Below, one piece after another: positions 31,977-39,284 of a stretch of DNA of 39,367 bases. Origin of the DNA: JACCTH01 sp035281645 (GTDB lineage Bacteria; Actinomycetota; Acidimicrobiia; Spongiisociales; ZC4RG35); assembly GCA_035281645.1 (NCBI GenBank), contig DATEDN010000050.1:1-39367 (forward strand), in the 5' to 3' direction. The notes below the pieces were generated by a model that was not told where the DNA came from, did not search any database, and saw nothing but the letters and a program-made list of their open reading frames with translations. A program made the translations under genes and the position numbers. Every line of letters begins with the position of its first letter. The stretch's first letter is position 1.

Positions 31977-32858
31977 CAGGCCGAACATGAGCTCGCGGAG
32001 GTTGACCGGGCGCACTTCGAATCGCTCCAGGTCGAGCCGGACCGAGCCCAGCCGGAGTCCCTGCATACCCTCGCCGCGATTGGTGAGGACCTTGAGGTTC
32101 CCGTCGTCGACCTCCAGTCGTCCCAGACCCTGACAGCGGCCCTCGGTGTCGTGGATTCCGACCAGCAGGCCATCGAGGCGGGCGGGATCGAGCCCGCTCG
32201 GCAACGTGGGGGCGAAGACCGTCGGCCGTACCCGCCACCGCTCGAGCGGCCCGACGAAGGCGGCCCCGAAGCGATCGGCCCTGCGGCCCATTCGTTCGTC
32301 CGGGCTGGAGGGCCTCACGTCCCCCTCCACCGGAGCGGTGACGACATTCGCTCCGAAGAAGCGTCGCAACATCCCCACCACGGGCTCGAGCTCACCGCCT
32401 CGTTGCAGGGCGATCACCGTCTCCGGCCGGCACAGCTCCATCTTGTGATACTTGAGTGTCTCACCGACCACTCCGGCGATCATCGGGCTGGTGTCGATGA
32501 CGACCATGTCGGCCCATTCCCGGGCTTGATCGACCAAGGCGGCTGTGGCGATCACATGCTGGAGAACCAACCGCTCGGGGCTAATCCCCCCAACGAAATG
32601 AAGGGCGTCTGGCTGGTCCCAGGCGTGCTCGAGGTCGTGGTGGGATCCGAGCAGCCGAAGCCCAACACAAGTTGGAGGGCCGATGCTCGAGTTGCCGATA
32701 TCGGCGTCGATATAGCCCACGGTCCGGCCCTCGTCGAGAGCGGCCCGGGCGAGCCGGCGAGACATCGTGGTCTTTCCGGTGTCGAGGGCTCCGATCAGCA
32801 TCACCGATGTCGCGCCGGCGAGTTCCTGGGCGAGCTCCTCGTGGAGGGTGGGCGCCAT
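31974..32858 (-). CDS. Clp1/Grc3-type polynucleotide 5'-hydroxyl kinase-like P-loop protein
   Basis: A 294-residue protein. The P-loop GALDTGKTT is at 23-31 and the family-specific DADIGNSSIGPPTCVG at 51-66 corresponds to the Walker A and lid/clasp region of the CLP1_P kinase family, whose eukaryotic and archaeal members phosphorylate RNA or DNA 5'-OH ends. IDTSPMIAG near 120-128 is a Walker B-like segment. A C-terminal beta-rich domain (about 195-294) follows. Such proteins are uncommon in bacteria; the substrate is unknown. It is divergent from the SAM hydroxide adenosyltransferase gene across 40 bp. Confidence 0.8.
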   Translation of the reverse strand: MAPTLHEELAQELAGATSVMLIGALDTGKTTMSRRLARAALDEGRTVGYIDADIGNSSIGPPTCVGLRLLGSHHDLEHAWDQPDALHFVGGISPERLVLQHVIATAALVDQAREWADMVVIDTSPMIAGVVGETLKYHKMELCRPETVIALQRGGELEPVVGMLRRFFGANVVTAPVEGDVRPSSPDERMGRRADRFGAAFVGPLERWRVRPTVFAPTLPSGLDPARLDGLLVGIHDTEGRCQGLGRLEVDDGNLKVLTNRGEGMQGLRLGSVRLDLERFEVRPVNLRELMFGL

Positions 32859-32898
32859 CGGTGGGGCATCTTACGGGGGGTCCCTAATCTCGCCCAAC

Positions 32899-33705
32899 GT
32901 GGCCCAGCCGGTGAGTTTCCTATCGGACTTCGGCACTCAGGACGAGTTCGTCGGGGTAATACACGGGGTTATTTATCGGCTTTCCCCCGACTCGCGTGTG
33001 ATCGACATCAGTCACGGAATCGCGCCGGGGGACATCCGCGGAGGAGCGTTGGCCTTGACCCGCGCTATCCAGTTCTTGCCCCCTGGCGTAGTGCTGGCGA
33101 TAGTCGACCCGGGGGTGGGCACGCCACGCAAAGCGCTCGCCCTTGAGACCGCGGCCGGGTACTTCGTGGGCCCCGACAATGGTCTGCTTTCACCGGCGGT
33201 CGCGATGGTCGGGGGAGCAGTGGCGATTCATGCCATCGAGAACCGAGATGTCATGATCGATGGACCCGGAGCTACCTTCGCCGGACGCGACGTGTTCGCT
33301 CCAGCGGCGGCCTTGCTGGCCGCCGGCGAGGCGACCCTTGCTGACCTGGGTCCGGCGCTCGATCCGGGACAGGTGCTGCCGCTGATGCTTCCGCTTCCAA
33401 AGGTGGAGGGGTCGGCGATCCATGGCGAAGTGCTATGGGTGGACTGGTACGGCAACGTCCAGACCAACGTTGGTCCTGAGGATCTGGCAGCAATCGAAGT
33501 GCAGATTGGAGATCTAGTAGAAGTGTGGGTCGGGGCCAGCGCCCACGAGGGCCGATTCGTGACCACTTTCGGTGACGTCGCCATGGGGGTATTGGCTGTC
33601 CACGTCGACTCCGCGGGTCTGATTGCGGTCGCGGTCCGTGGCGGCCGGGCCGACGAAGAGATCAGTTTGGCCCCCGGTCGACCGCTCAGCTTCCGACGCT
33701 CGTAA
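32899..33705 (+). CDS. S-adenosyl-L-methionine hydroxide adenosyltransferase (DUF62)
   Basis: A 268-residue enzyme that splits SAM to adenosine and methionine with water or hydroxide. The N-terminal FLSDFGTQDEFVGVIHGVI, the middle VDPGVGTPRKAL and GPDNGLL are all family hallmarks and contain the SAM-binding Asp and Asn residues. The C-terminal beta-barrel domain is complete. GTG 32899 (VAQPVSFLSDFG) is chosen because the family begins about ten residues before SDFG; the longer upstream reading is antisense to the kinase gene. The ribosome site is weak, so a leaderless transcript is possible. Its last 20 bp overlap a small convergent gene. Confidence 0.92.
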   Translation: MAQPVSFLSDFGTQDEFVGVIHGVIYRLSPDSRVIDISHGIAPGDIRGGALALTRAIQFLPPGVVLAIVDPGVGTPRKALALETAAGYFVGPDNGLLSPAVAMVGGAVAIHAIENRDVMIDGPGATFAGRDVFAPAAALLAAGEATLADLGPALDPGQVLPLMLPLPKVEGSAIHGEVLWVDWYGNVQTNVGPEDLAAIEVQIGDLVEVWVGASAHEGRFVTTFGDVAMGVLAVHVDSAGLIAVAVRGGRADEEISLAPGRPLSFRRS

Positions 33706-33805
33706 CCGGAGGAGTCTCACCCAGCAACTGGCCGAGCTGGAAGACGAAGGCGAGGAGAATGAGCGCCAGGAGGATGAGGATGACGATGGCGGTGGCCGGG
33801 CGCAT
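33686..33805 (-). CDS. Small single-helix membrane protein (39 residues)
   Basis: A short reading frame encodes Met-Arg-Pro then a continuous hydrophobic helix (ATAIVILILLALILLAFVF, about 4-22) and a polar tail ending PPVTSVGS. Composition and positive N-terminus fit a small membrane protein with a cytoplasmic N-terminus. It overlaps the 3' end of the SAM hydroxide adenosyltransferase gene by 20 bp in convergent orientation. The ribosome site is weak (AGGG about 15 nt upstream), so expression is uncertain. Function unknown. Confidence 0.5.
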   Translation of the reverse strand: MRPATAIVILILLALILLAFVFQLGQLLGETPPVTSVGS

Positions 33806-33830
33806 CGATTCTGCAAATTAGCCCTGATAC

Positions 33831-33861
33831 GACGAAGCCCCCGGGGCAAGGGGGCTTCGTC
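33831..33861. terminator. Perfect 12-bp hairpin
   Basis: GACGAAGCCCCC (33831-33842), loop GGGGCAA, and GGGGGCTTCGTC (33850-33861) form a perfect stem. It lies 126 bp after the SAM hydroxide adenosyltransferase stop and 26 bp upstream of the small membrane gene. No U-tract on either side, so it may be a terminator or a structured leader. Confidence 0.5.
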
Positions 33862-33909
33862 TAGGAGAGTGACGGATGCTCCGCTCGTTTAGGGGCGGGC
33901 TGGGAGGCT

Positions 33910-33949
33910 ACCTGACACCTGGGTAATGAACGTGCCCTGGGTATCAGGT
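33910..33949. repeat. Long-loop inverted repeat
   Basis: ACCTGACACC (33910-33919) and GGTATCAGGT (33940-33949) are complementary at 9 of 10 positions across a 20-bp spacer that also contains two CTGGGTA direct repeats. It lies in the 321-bp gap between the small membrane gene and the cytochrome operon end. Nothing else gene-like is seen there apart from the hairpins listed. Confidence 0.35.
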
Positions 33950-34064
33950 GCGGAGCCCGGTCCACTCTCTGTCAACAGCTTATATCGGCACCCCTCCTAG
34001 CCCTCTTTACCCCTATTTCTCGCTCCGGCCGGAACCCCCTCCGTCGGAAATAAGGAATGGTATT

Positions 34065-34099
34065 TCTCCCCCCGAATGGGGGAGAGCCGGCGAAGCCGG
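34065..34099 (-). terminator. Double-hairpin terminator of the cytochrome operon
   Basis: TCTCCCCC/GGGGGAGA (34065-34085) and CCGGC-GAA-GCCGG (34087-34099) form two adjacent stems 28 bp after the stop of the last cytochrome gene. On the minus strand they are followed by AAATACCATTCCTTATTT, which is U-rich. The GCCGGC core resembles the repeat at 31.9 kb. Confidence 0.6.
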
Positions 34100-34126
34100 G
34101 GAGGGGGGAAACGGCGTTAGAGGAAA

Positions 34127-35146
34127 CTACGGGGCGGCGGAGGTGGCCGGGGCGGTCGTGGCCCCACCCTCTTCGGCGGGAACCTCGCCTTCGACAGGAG
34201 CTTCGCCTTCGGCGGCGACGAGGCCGCAATCGGCTAGCACCGTGGTGGGATCCCCGGCGCCGAGGCGGACCCGCTCGAAGGCAGCCACGGCTGCAATCTG
34301 CTCGGCGGATAGGGAACCGGCGAATCCCGGCATACCGCCGTTGATTGGCTTGCCGGTGTCGCCATAAGTGGAGGCACCTTCTGCCTGAAAGCCTGCCGAG
34401 CCTTTCGCCACCCAGTCGATGTGGTCAACGCAGGATGAGAAAGTGCCGAGCACTCCGCCCAGGGGCGGGCCGACGCCGCCCTGACCCTGAGGACCATGAC
34501 AGCCGGCGCAGTTGGCGGCGGTGACTACCTCCCCGGCGAATATCTGGGCGCCGAGGCCTACGAAGTCGACACTTCCTCCCGGTGTCCCGCGGCCTTCAAA
34601 CGGCGATCCGTCGCAGTTCTCGACCGCGCCGGTAACGCGGTCGACCGCCAACTCGGTCCCGCTCCCACAGTCGTTGCTGGTGGCCGATGCGAGCTGTATC
34701 AATCCGAAGAGGGGGAGGATGAAGAAGGCGGCCGCGAGCCAGCGGGGTATAGCACCTACGGTGCGCTCGACCAGACCCGAGGTTGGAACCGTGACCACCG
34801 CCGGGTAGCGGAGCGCTTCTTTGGGGTTGACCTCGCTTGGCTCGGGGGCGGCCACCACTGGCATGGATGGAGCTGGTGTTCCCGCCTCCCCGGCTCCGCC
34901 GCTCCCCCCTTCACGGGGAGAAACAGAAGGTTCTGGTTCGGGTGGAGAAGCGGAAGGCACTGGTTCGGGGGGAGAAACTTCGGGCTGGGGGCTGGGGGTC
35001 GTCGGAGGGGCGGTGCCACCTCCGGCCCAGGCGGCCAGGATTTCATCGACCGATGCTCCCGAAGCTTTTGCCCTTGCCTCGGCCGAGCGCTGTACCAACG
35101 CCTCGGGGATCCCAAGCGCAGCAGCGGCGGCGGCTAGGTCGCTCAT
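34127..35146 (-). CDS. Membrane-anchored monoheme cytochrome c with N-terminal RSAEA module
   Basis: A 339-residue cytochrome. Residues 1-44 form a small Ala-rich helical module (IPEALVQRSAEARAKASG, ending AAWAGGG), followed by a Pro/Glu/Ser linker (45-125), one membrane helix (about 134-155) and an outside cytochrome c domain. Heme motif Cys213-x2-Cys216-His217; axial Met272 in GGMPGFAG, so a His/Met heme. Extra cysteines (160, 178, 239, 307) may form disulfides. The module shares 31 of 44 residues with the next gene's N-terminus and recurs in the protein at the window end. The start overlaps the preceding gene by 4 bp; last gene of the leftward operon. Probably an electron carrier of the quinol-oxidising assembly. 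Confidence 0.88.
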   Translation of the reverse strand: MSDLAAAAAALGIPEALVQRSAEARAKASGASVDEILAAWAGGGTAPPTTPSPQPEVSPPEPVPSASPPEPEPSVSPREGGSGGAGEAGTPAPSMPVVAAPEPSEVNPKEALRYPAVVTVPTSGLVERTVGAIPRWLAAAFFILPLFGLIQLASATSNDCGSGTELAVDRVTGAVENCDGSPFEGRGTPGGSVDFVGLGAQIFAGEVVTAANCAGCHGPQGQGGVGPPLGGVLGTFSSCVDHIDWVAKGSAGFQAEGASTYGDTGKPINGGMPGFAGSLSAEQIAAVAAFERVRLGAGDPTTVLADCGLVAAEGEAPVEGEVPAEEGGATTAPATSAAP

Positions 35147-35889
35147 CTCGACTCCCGAAGGTAGGCGAGCAGGCTGGCCAGCTCCTCATCCGATAACCCG
35201 GTGGCGACCGGGTGGCGGCCCTCGCCATTGAGAAGGCTCACGATTGCCTCGGTTGATTCGATTCGATCCCCAATGCCAGCCAGGTCCGGGCCCAGCCTTC
35301 GATATCCGACCACTTGATTGGTGTCGGCCAGGGTCACCGGTCCCAAACTGGCGTCGGCCACTACCGCTCGGACGAGCTGGGTATGACAGCTTGCACAGCC
35401 CATCTCCATATAAATCTCTTGACCACCGAGAGCCGTAGACGAGAAGGCGTGGTTGGAGCTCCTCACTTCGTTCTGAGGCTGTGTTAGCGAGGGCACCAGA
35501 AAGCCAATCAGGATCGAAAGCAGGAGCAACCCGACCGCACCTGCCATGACGGCAGAAATGCTTTGGCTGGCACCCACGAGCACCGGGGGCTCTCCGCTTC
35601 GCACCGGCTCCGGGGAGGGAATGGGAGGAGTAGGTGAGGGGGCCACCGGAGCGGTCGGTGCCGGGGCGGGAGCCGGGGCGGCAGCTGGCACCGCCTCGGG
35701 CTGTGGAGAAGGTGGCGATTCTTCGGGAACGGGAGGAGCAGTGCCGGTCGGGGCTGCACCACCGCCCGCCCAGGCCGCCACCAATTCATCGAGGCTGACG
35801 TTGTCGGCCTTGGCTCGCGCCTCGGCCGATCTCCGGACCAGGGCTTCGGGGACGTCGAGAGCGGCGGCGGCGGCCGAGAAGTCGGTCAC
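35143..35889 (-). CDS. CcoO/FixO-like membrane cytochrome c with N-terminal RSAEA module
   Basis: A 248-residue protein. Residues 1-44 (VPEALVRRSAEARAKADN, AAWAGGG) repeat the module of the downstream cytochrome, then a Pro/Ala-rich linker to about 103 and a membrane helix (about 108-132). The heme domain has Cys165-x2-Cys168-His169 in GCASCHTQLVR and YRRLGPDLAGIGDR, matching CcoO/FixO of cbb3 oxidases. There is no methionine after the heme motif: the usual MP position reads His226-Pro (GRHPVATGLSDEEL), suggesting bis-His ligation. GTG 35889 overlaps the CcoN-like stop by 4 bp (GTGA), which excludes longer upstream starts. CcoN-CcoO order mimics a cbb3 operon. Confidence 0.88.
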   Translation of the reverse strand: MTDFSAAAAALDVPEALVRRSAEARAKADNVSLDELVAAWAGGGAAPTGTAPPVPEESPPSPQPEAVPAAAPAPAPAPTAPVAPSPTPPIPSPEPVRSGEPPVLVGASQSISAVMAGAVGLLLLSILIGFLVPSLTQPQNEVRSSNHAFSSTALGGQEIYMEMGCASCHTQLVRAVVADASLGPVTLADTNQVVGYRRLGPDLAGIGDRIESTEAIVSLLNGEGRHPVATGLSDEELASLLAYLRESR

Positions 35890-37319
35890 GGTTTTCTGAT
35901 CACCAGAACTTCCTGCACCGTGGCACGACCCGAGGTGAGTGAGCGATAAATCGAGACGGCCAGCCCCAGCAGGCCCCAGGTCAGAAAGAGGCCGCTCAGG
36001 ACCGCGATTCCGGTGAAGACTCCGGGGAGTCCCGCGCTCTCCAGCCATCCGGCCCCCACATTTTCAAAGGCGCCGGTGAATCCCGCTCCCGACCAGGCCA
36101 CGCCGGTGATGATCCCGGACAGGGCCAGGAGGATTCCGGTCGAGATGCCCGAAATGGCGACGAGTCGAACGACTCCGATAGCACGCTCGGTCGAGGCGAG
36201 TGCCCGCCCGACCAAGTTAGGAATCGCCTGCCAGGCAAACGCGGCGAAGAGCAGGGCGACGCCAGTCAAGAAGAGCACATAGGTCCCTTCCCAGAAGAGC
36301 GTGAAGCTGACTAGCACTGCGGACGATCGAAAGCTCGCCAATCCTGTCGCCAACGAGGCGAGTGCGACCACCCCTGCACCCGTCACCGCCGCCAAGACGA
36401 TCGGATCGCGGGCCGGCCACCGATCCTTGACCGTCAGAGCCAGGTTGGTGGCGTTGGCGACGGCGGACAGAGGAAGAGCCAGACCCAGCACGGCGGCGAT
36501 CGCCTGCAGCCATTCCGGTTGCGGCCCGGCTACCAGTTGCGCCGGGCCCATCCAGATGGCGCCGAATAGCAGCGACCAATAGCCCACCTTGGCAAGCTGC
36601 CGACTGGCCAAGGGTTGACCGGATGCTTTCGGCACCACGTAATAAGCGGCTCCGATCGCCAGTCCGACCCCCCAGACGTTGAGGAATCCGGCGGTGAACA
36701 CAAGATCGCCCAGGGCGTTGGCCAGCGAGGAAACCTGAGGAAGGTTTCCAATTAGGTAGAGGGCTGGAAGCCACAAGACCGCAGCGATGGCAAACCACAA
36801 CGATGGATAGACCACCCCCTCGCGACGGGCGCGGATGGTGAGCAGCGTGGGGCCCAAAGGGAGGGCGGTCAACGCCAGCACCGGGAGGTCCCCCCACCAA
36901 GGCAAGGAGAACGGCTCCCCACCGTCGCCGAATCCCAGCCCGATAACCGCCACCGCTACCAAGACGATGGTCACGGCCAAAGGCAAGGCCAGGTTCAGCT
37001 GCTTCTCAAGCTGGAGAGGAACGGCCGTCAGCCGAGGAAGGAGATAGAAGATCGCGGCTGCCAACCCCAACACCAGCCAACCCAGAAAAAGCACGATCAG
37101 GGCCATCGGCCGGAGGTGGCCAAAGCTCAGAGGAAGAAGCCGCGGGAACCTCATCGCGGCGATGGCTGCCAACCAAAGGAGGGCTCCCAGGGCGAGGAAA
37201 GCGGTGGCCGCAAAGAGGTAGCGGGAGGCGGCCGTGTCCGGGGCAAAGAAAATCTCGGAACGGGCTTCGGCCTCAGCGCCGTTGTTTGTGGTCTTTGTCT
37301 CTCCAGCGGTGGTGGTCAT
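35886..37319 (-). CDS. CcoN-like membrane protein without heme or copper ligands
   Basis: A 477-residue protein with about 12 helices. Segments align with cbb3 subunit I: LSFGHLRPMALI (CcoN FGRLRPLHTNA), AAYYVVPKASGQPL (MYYFVPKQAERPV), WSLLFGAIWMGPAQLVAG (WALI..IWAGPHHLHY) and FAWQAIPNLVGRAL. All ligand histidines are gone: heme b LHT is Pro-Met-Ala-Leu, GHNAV aligns near Ala210, and the CuB pair is Ala260/Gln261 with Val263. Only one His (68) occurs in the whole protein. It cannot be an O2 or NO reductase by known chemistry and is probably a structural or quinone-interacting scaffold for the two cytochromes c encoded after it. First gene of the leftward operon; ATG without a good ribosome site. 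Confidence 0.75.
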   Translation of the reverse strand: MTTTAGETKTTNNGAEAEARSEIFFAPDTAASRYLFAATAFLALGALLWLAAIAAMRFPRLLPLSFGHLRPMALIVLFLGWLVLGLAAAIFYLLPRLTAVPLQLEKQLNLALPLAVTIVLVAVAVIGLGFGDGGEPFSLPWWGDLPVLALTALPLGPTLLTIRARREGVVYPSLWFAIAAVLWLPALYLIGNLPQVSSLANALGDLVFTAGFLNVWGVGLAIGAAYYVVPKASGQPLASRQLAKVGYWSLLFGAIWMGPAQLVAGPQPEWLQAIAAVLGLALPLSAVANATNLALTVKDRWPARDPIVLAAVTGAGVVALASLATGLASFRSSAVLVSFTLFWEGTYVLFLTGVALLFAAFAWQAIPNLVGRALASTERAIGVVRLVAISGISTGILLALSGIITGVAWSGAGFTGAFENVGAGWLESAGLPGVFTGIAVLSGLFLTWGLLGLAVSIYRSLTSGRATVQEVLVIRKP

Positions 37320-37384
37320 GGAGTCGTTCTATTGGATGCGCCGGGAGCATAGAGCAGCACCTCCATCTCCCTGCCTCTCCCTGG

Positions 37385-37414
37385 TTCGTTCCTAAACCCG
37401 CGGTGTGGTAAAAA
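37385..37414 (+). promoter_or_regulatory. Possible promoter for a leaderless rightward operon
   Basis: TTCGTT (37385-37390), an 18-nt spacer and TAAAAA (37409-37414), with TG upstream of the -10. The predicted start is within 2 nt of ATG 37423, which has no Shine-Dalgarno sequence, so translation may be leaderless. The -35 match is weak. Confidence 0.3.
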
Positions 37415-37422
37415 ATTGGTAC

Positions 37423-38052
37423 ATGTATCGGTTAGCAGAACTCACTCAGAGTCAACGAAAAAGGCTTGGATGGGCTCTGCTGGTTGGGGGAGCAGTTCTC
37501 CTGGTCCTCGCCGTCTGGTGGATTCATTATTCGAGCTTTGCCCGCACCACTTTGGTCGACGGAGTCGAGACACCGGTAGTCGTCGACTATTTCAATTGGG
37601 TGCCCCGCGGCTGGTACTGGAAAGCCCTCGGATACTTGGCCGCTTTTGCTGCTTCGCAGATGTTGCTGCTAGGTGCTGCCCTCGCATTCGTGGTGGGCAG
37701 GAAAATGACCTGGGCTTTGGCGAGCTTCCTGGCCTTTCTCGCCTGGATCGAATTGGTTCTCATTTTTGGAATTGTTCCCTCCGAGTGGCTCAACCTCAGC
37801 CAGACCGATCTTGACTGGTCGCCACAACGGATATTCGTCAGCATTCCCTCCTGGCTCGTGCTCGGTAACCAGGTCGACATCAGCCTCGCCGCTTTGAAGG
37901 ACATCATCTCGATGGGCTATCACATCGTGATGCTGGGGGCGGCGGCAGTTTTCGCTTACAAAATCCAGGATTTCGGGAAGCCGCGCAAGGCGCCGGAGAA
38001 GGTCACCCAAATCTCGCCATATGGACGACCACTTATTAGGAGTGGTGACTGA
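37423..38052 (+). CDS. Four-helix membrane protein of the b6-type respiratory operon
   Basis: A 209-residue protein (215 if the GTG at 37405 is used). Helices are predicted near 13-33, 60-84, 94-114 and 149-175; an outside loop between the first two contains FARTTLVDGVETPVVVDYFNW. The cytoplasmic tail is basic (GKPRKAPEKV). There are few histidines and no heme motif. I do not recognise it as a known subunit. It starts the rightward operon and its stop overlaps the ferredoxin start by 1 bp (TGATG), so it is probably a structural or quinone-module subunit of the b6-type complex. Confidence 0.75.
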   Translation: MYRLAELTQSQRKRLGWALLVGGAVLLVLAVWWIHYSSFARTTLVDGVETPVVVDYFNWVPRGWYWKALGYLAAFAASQMLLLGAALAFVVGRKMTWALASFLAFLAWIELVLIFGIVPSEWLNLSQTDLDWSPQRIFVSIPSWLVLGNQVDISLAALKDIISMGYHIVMLGAAAVFAYKIQDFGKPRKAPEKVTQISPYGRPLIRSGD

Positions 38053-38501
38053 TGCCCAAAGGCGTGGTCGATGAGACCCCTCCGATCAGGGACGACTACC
38101 AACTGGCGCTGGTCGACGAGTCCTACTTCAAGGACAAGCTTCGTCCCAAGCAATTCATTCACATCGACCAGGCCGAATGCATCCTCTGTGAGGGTTGCGT
38201 GGACATCTGTCCCTGGAAATGCATCTTTTATCTGTCTCTGGACGCCATCGAGGAAGCGGTCAATGTCGATCATCCAGCCGATGACCCCACCAACTACGGC
38301 TTCTTCATAATCGACGAAGACGAGTGCACGCGCTGTGCCCTTTGCGTCGACCGCTGTCCGACCAACGTCATCTCGCTGGGTAAGTTTGAGGGCTCGCTGG
38401 CCGAGCAGGCGGAGAAGCTGGGGATGAATCGGACTCCCTGGGAAGTCGACACCGGTCAACGCGACTTCAAAAACGGTTACACGTACGGGATGCGCTGGTA
38501 G
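38052..38501 (+). CDS. 2x[4Fe-4S] ferredoxin-type protein
   Basis: A 149-residue protein with two classical cluster motifs, CILCEGCVDICP (about 44-55) and CTRCALCVDRCP (about 95-106), each C-x2-C-x2-C-x3-CP. N- and C-terminal extensions (RDDYQLALVDESYFKDK; DFKNGYTYGMRW) go beyond a simple ferredoxin and suggest docking. There are no membrane helices, so it sits on the cytoplasmic side. It lies between a membrane protein and the cytochrome b gene, where b6f operons would carry a Rieske protein; this position suggests electron delivery to or from the b6-type subunit (inference). Confidence 0.9.
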   Translation: MPKGVVDETPPIRDDYQLALVDESYFKDKLRPKQFIHIDQAECILCEGCVDICPWKCIFYLSLDAIEEAVNVDHPADDPTNYGFFIIDEDECTRCALCVDRCPTNVISLGKFEGSLAEQAEKLGMNRTPWEVDTGQRDFKNGYTYGMRW

Positions 38502-38512
38502 GAGGCTCTGGA

Positions 38513-39274
38513 GTGCTCGAGAAACTAAAGACACGAGCGAGAGAGATGAACGAAAGGCTGCGGAGTTCGCAGCTGGCCGAGTCGATCCTCCGTCCCGGGT
38601 CGCCCTTCAAGAAGGGATACAGCGACAGCCCTCGCAACCGCTCCTACGTGGTGATGAACAACGTCCTCTATCACCTCCACCCGGTGAAGGTGAAGCGGCA
38701 CGGTGTTCGCCTCTCCTACACCCTCTGTCTCGGTGGCCTTTCGTTTTTCCTCTTCATCCTCCTCACCATCACCGGGATCTTCCTCATGTTCTATTACACG
38801 CCCACCGGTGAGCTGGCCTACTCCGACACCGCGGCCCTATCGACCTCGGTGGCCTTCGGGTCGCTAACCCGAAACATGCACCGCTGGGGTGCGCACTTCA
38901 TGGTGCTGACCGTGTTCCTCCACATGAGCCGCGTCTTCTATCACGGCGCCTACAAGCCGCCGCGGGAATTCAACTGGGTGGTCGGCGTGATCCTTCTCTT
39001 GCTGACGCTGCTCCTCTCTTTCTCGGGTTATCTCCTGCCCTGGGATCAGCTGGCGCTGTGGGCAGTCACCGTGGGTACAAACATGGCGGGGTTCGTGCCG
39101 GTGATGGGCGACCAAGTGAAGTTCCTGCTGCTGGCCGGTGTGGAGGTCTCTGCTTCCACCTTGCTTCGGTTCTACGTTCTCCATGTGCTTTTCTTCCCGT
39201 TCGTCATCGTGATCTTCATGGCCGTCCATTTCTGGCGAGTGCGCAAGGACGGCGGCATTTCCGGTCCTCTCTAG
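38513..39274 (+). CDS. petB: Cytochrome b6-type subunit (PetB/QcrB, N-terminal cytochrome b half)
   Basis: A 253-residue four-helix cytochrome b. Heme ligand pairs are His123-x13-His137 (HRWGAHFMVLTVFLH) and His224-x14-His239; the 14-residue spacing is b6-type rather than mitochondrial. Cys72 in LCLGG aligns with the cysteine that holds heme ci in b6f complexes. SGYLLPWDQ and the ending RKDGGISGPL are also b6 hallmarks. It would oxidise menaquinol and bifurcate electrons. A cytoplasmic basic N-terminus of about 60 residues is long for the family. GTG 38513 lies 7 nt after GGAGG. The C-terminal half (subunit IV) is expected downstream. Confidence 0.93.
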   Translation: MLEKLKTRAREMNERLRSSQLAESILRPGSPFKKGYSDSPRNRSYVVMNNVLYHLHPVKVKRHGVRLSYTLCLGGLSFFLFILLTITGIFLMFYYTPTGELAYSDTAALSTSVAFGSLTRNMHRWGAHFMVLTVFLHMSRVFYHGAYKPPREFNWVVGVILLLLTLLLSFSGYLLPWDQLALWAVTVGTNMAGFVPVMGDQVKFLLLAGVEVSASTLLRFYVLHVLFFPFVIVIFMAVHFWRVRKDGGISGPL

Positions 39275-39284
39275 GAGTTCTTCC

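Noticed and set aside
32151..33146. 331-codon plus-strand frame across the kinase and adenosyltransferase genes
   Set aside because: It is antisense to the kinase and out of frame with the adenosyltransferase; composition is shadow-like.
34822..35146. E3-binding (peripheral subunit-binding) domain in the cytochrome N-terminus
   Set aside because: Size and helical look are similar, but the GTGxxGRI signature of that domain is absent, so no homology is claimed.
34127..37319. Functional cbb3 oxidase operon
   Set aside because: Gene order resembles ccoNO, but the subunit I homologue lacks all heme and copper ligands, so an oxidase is not supported.
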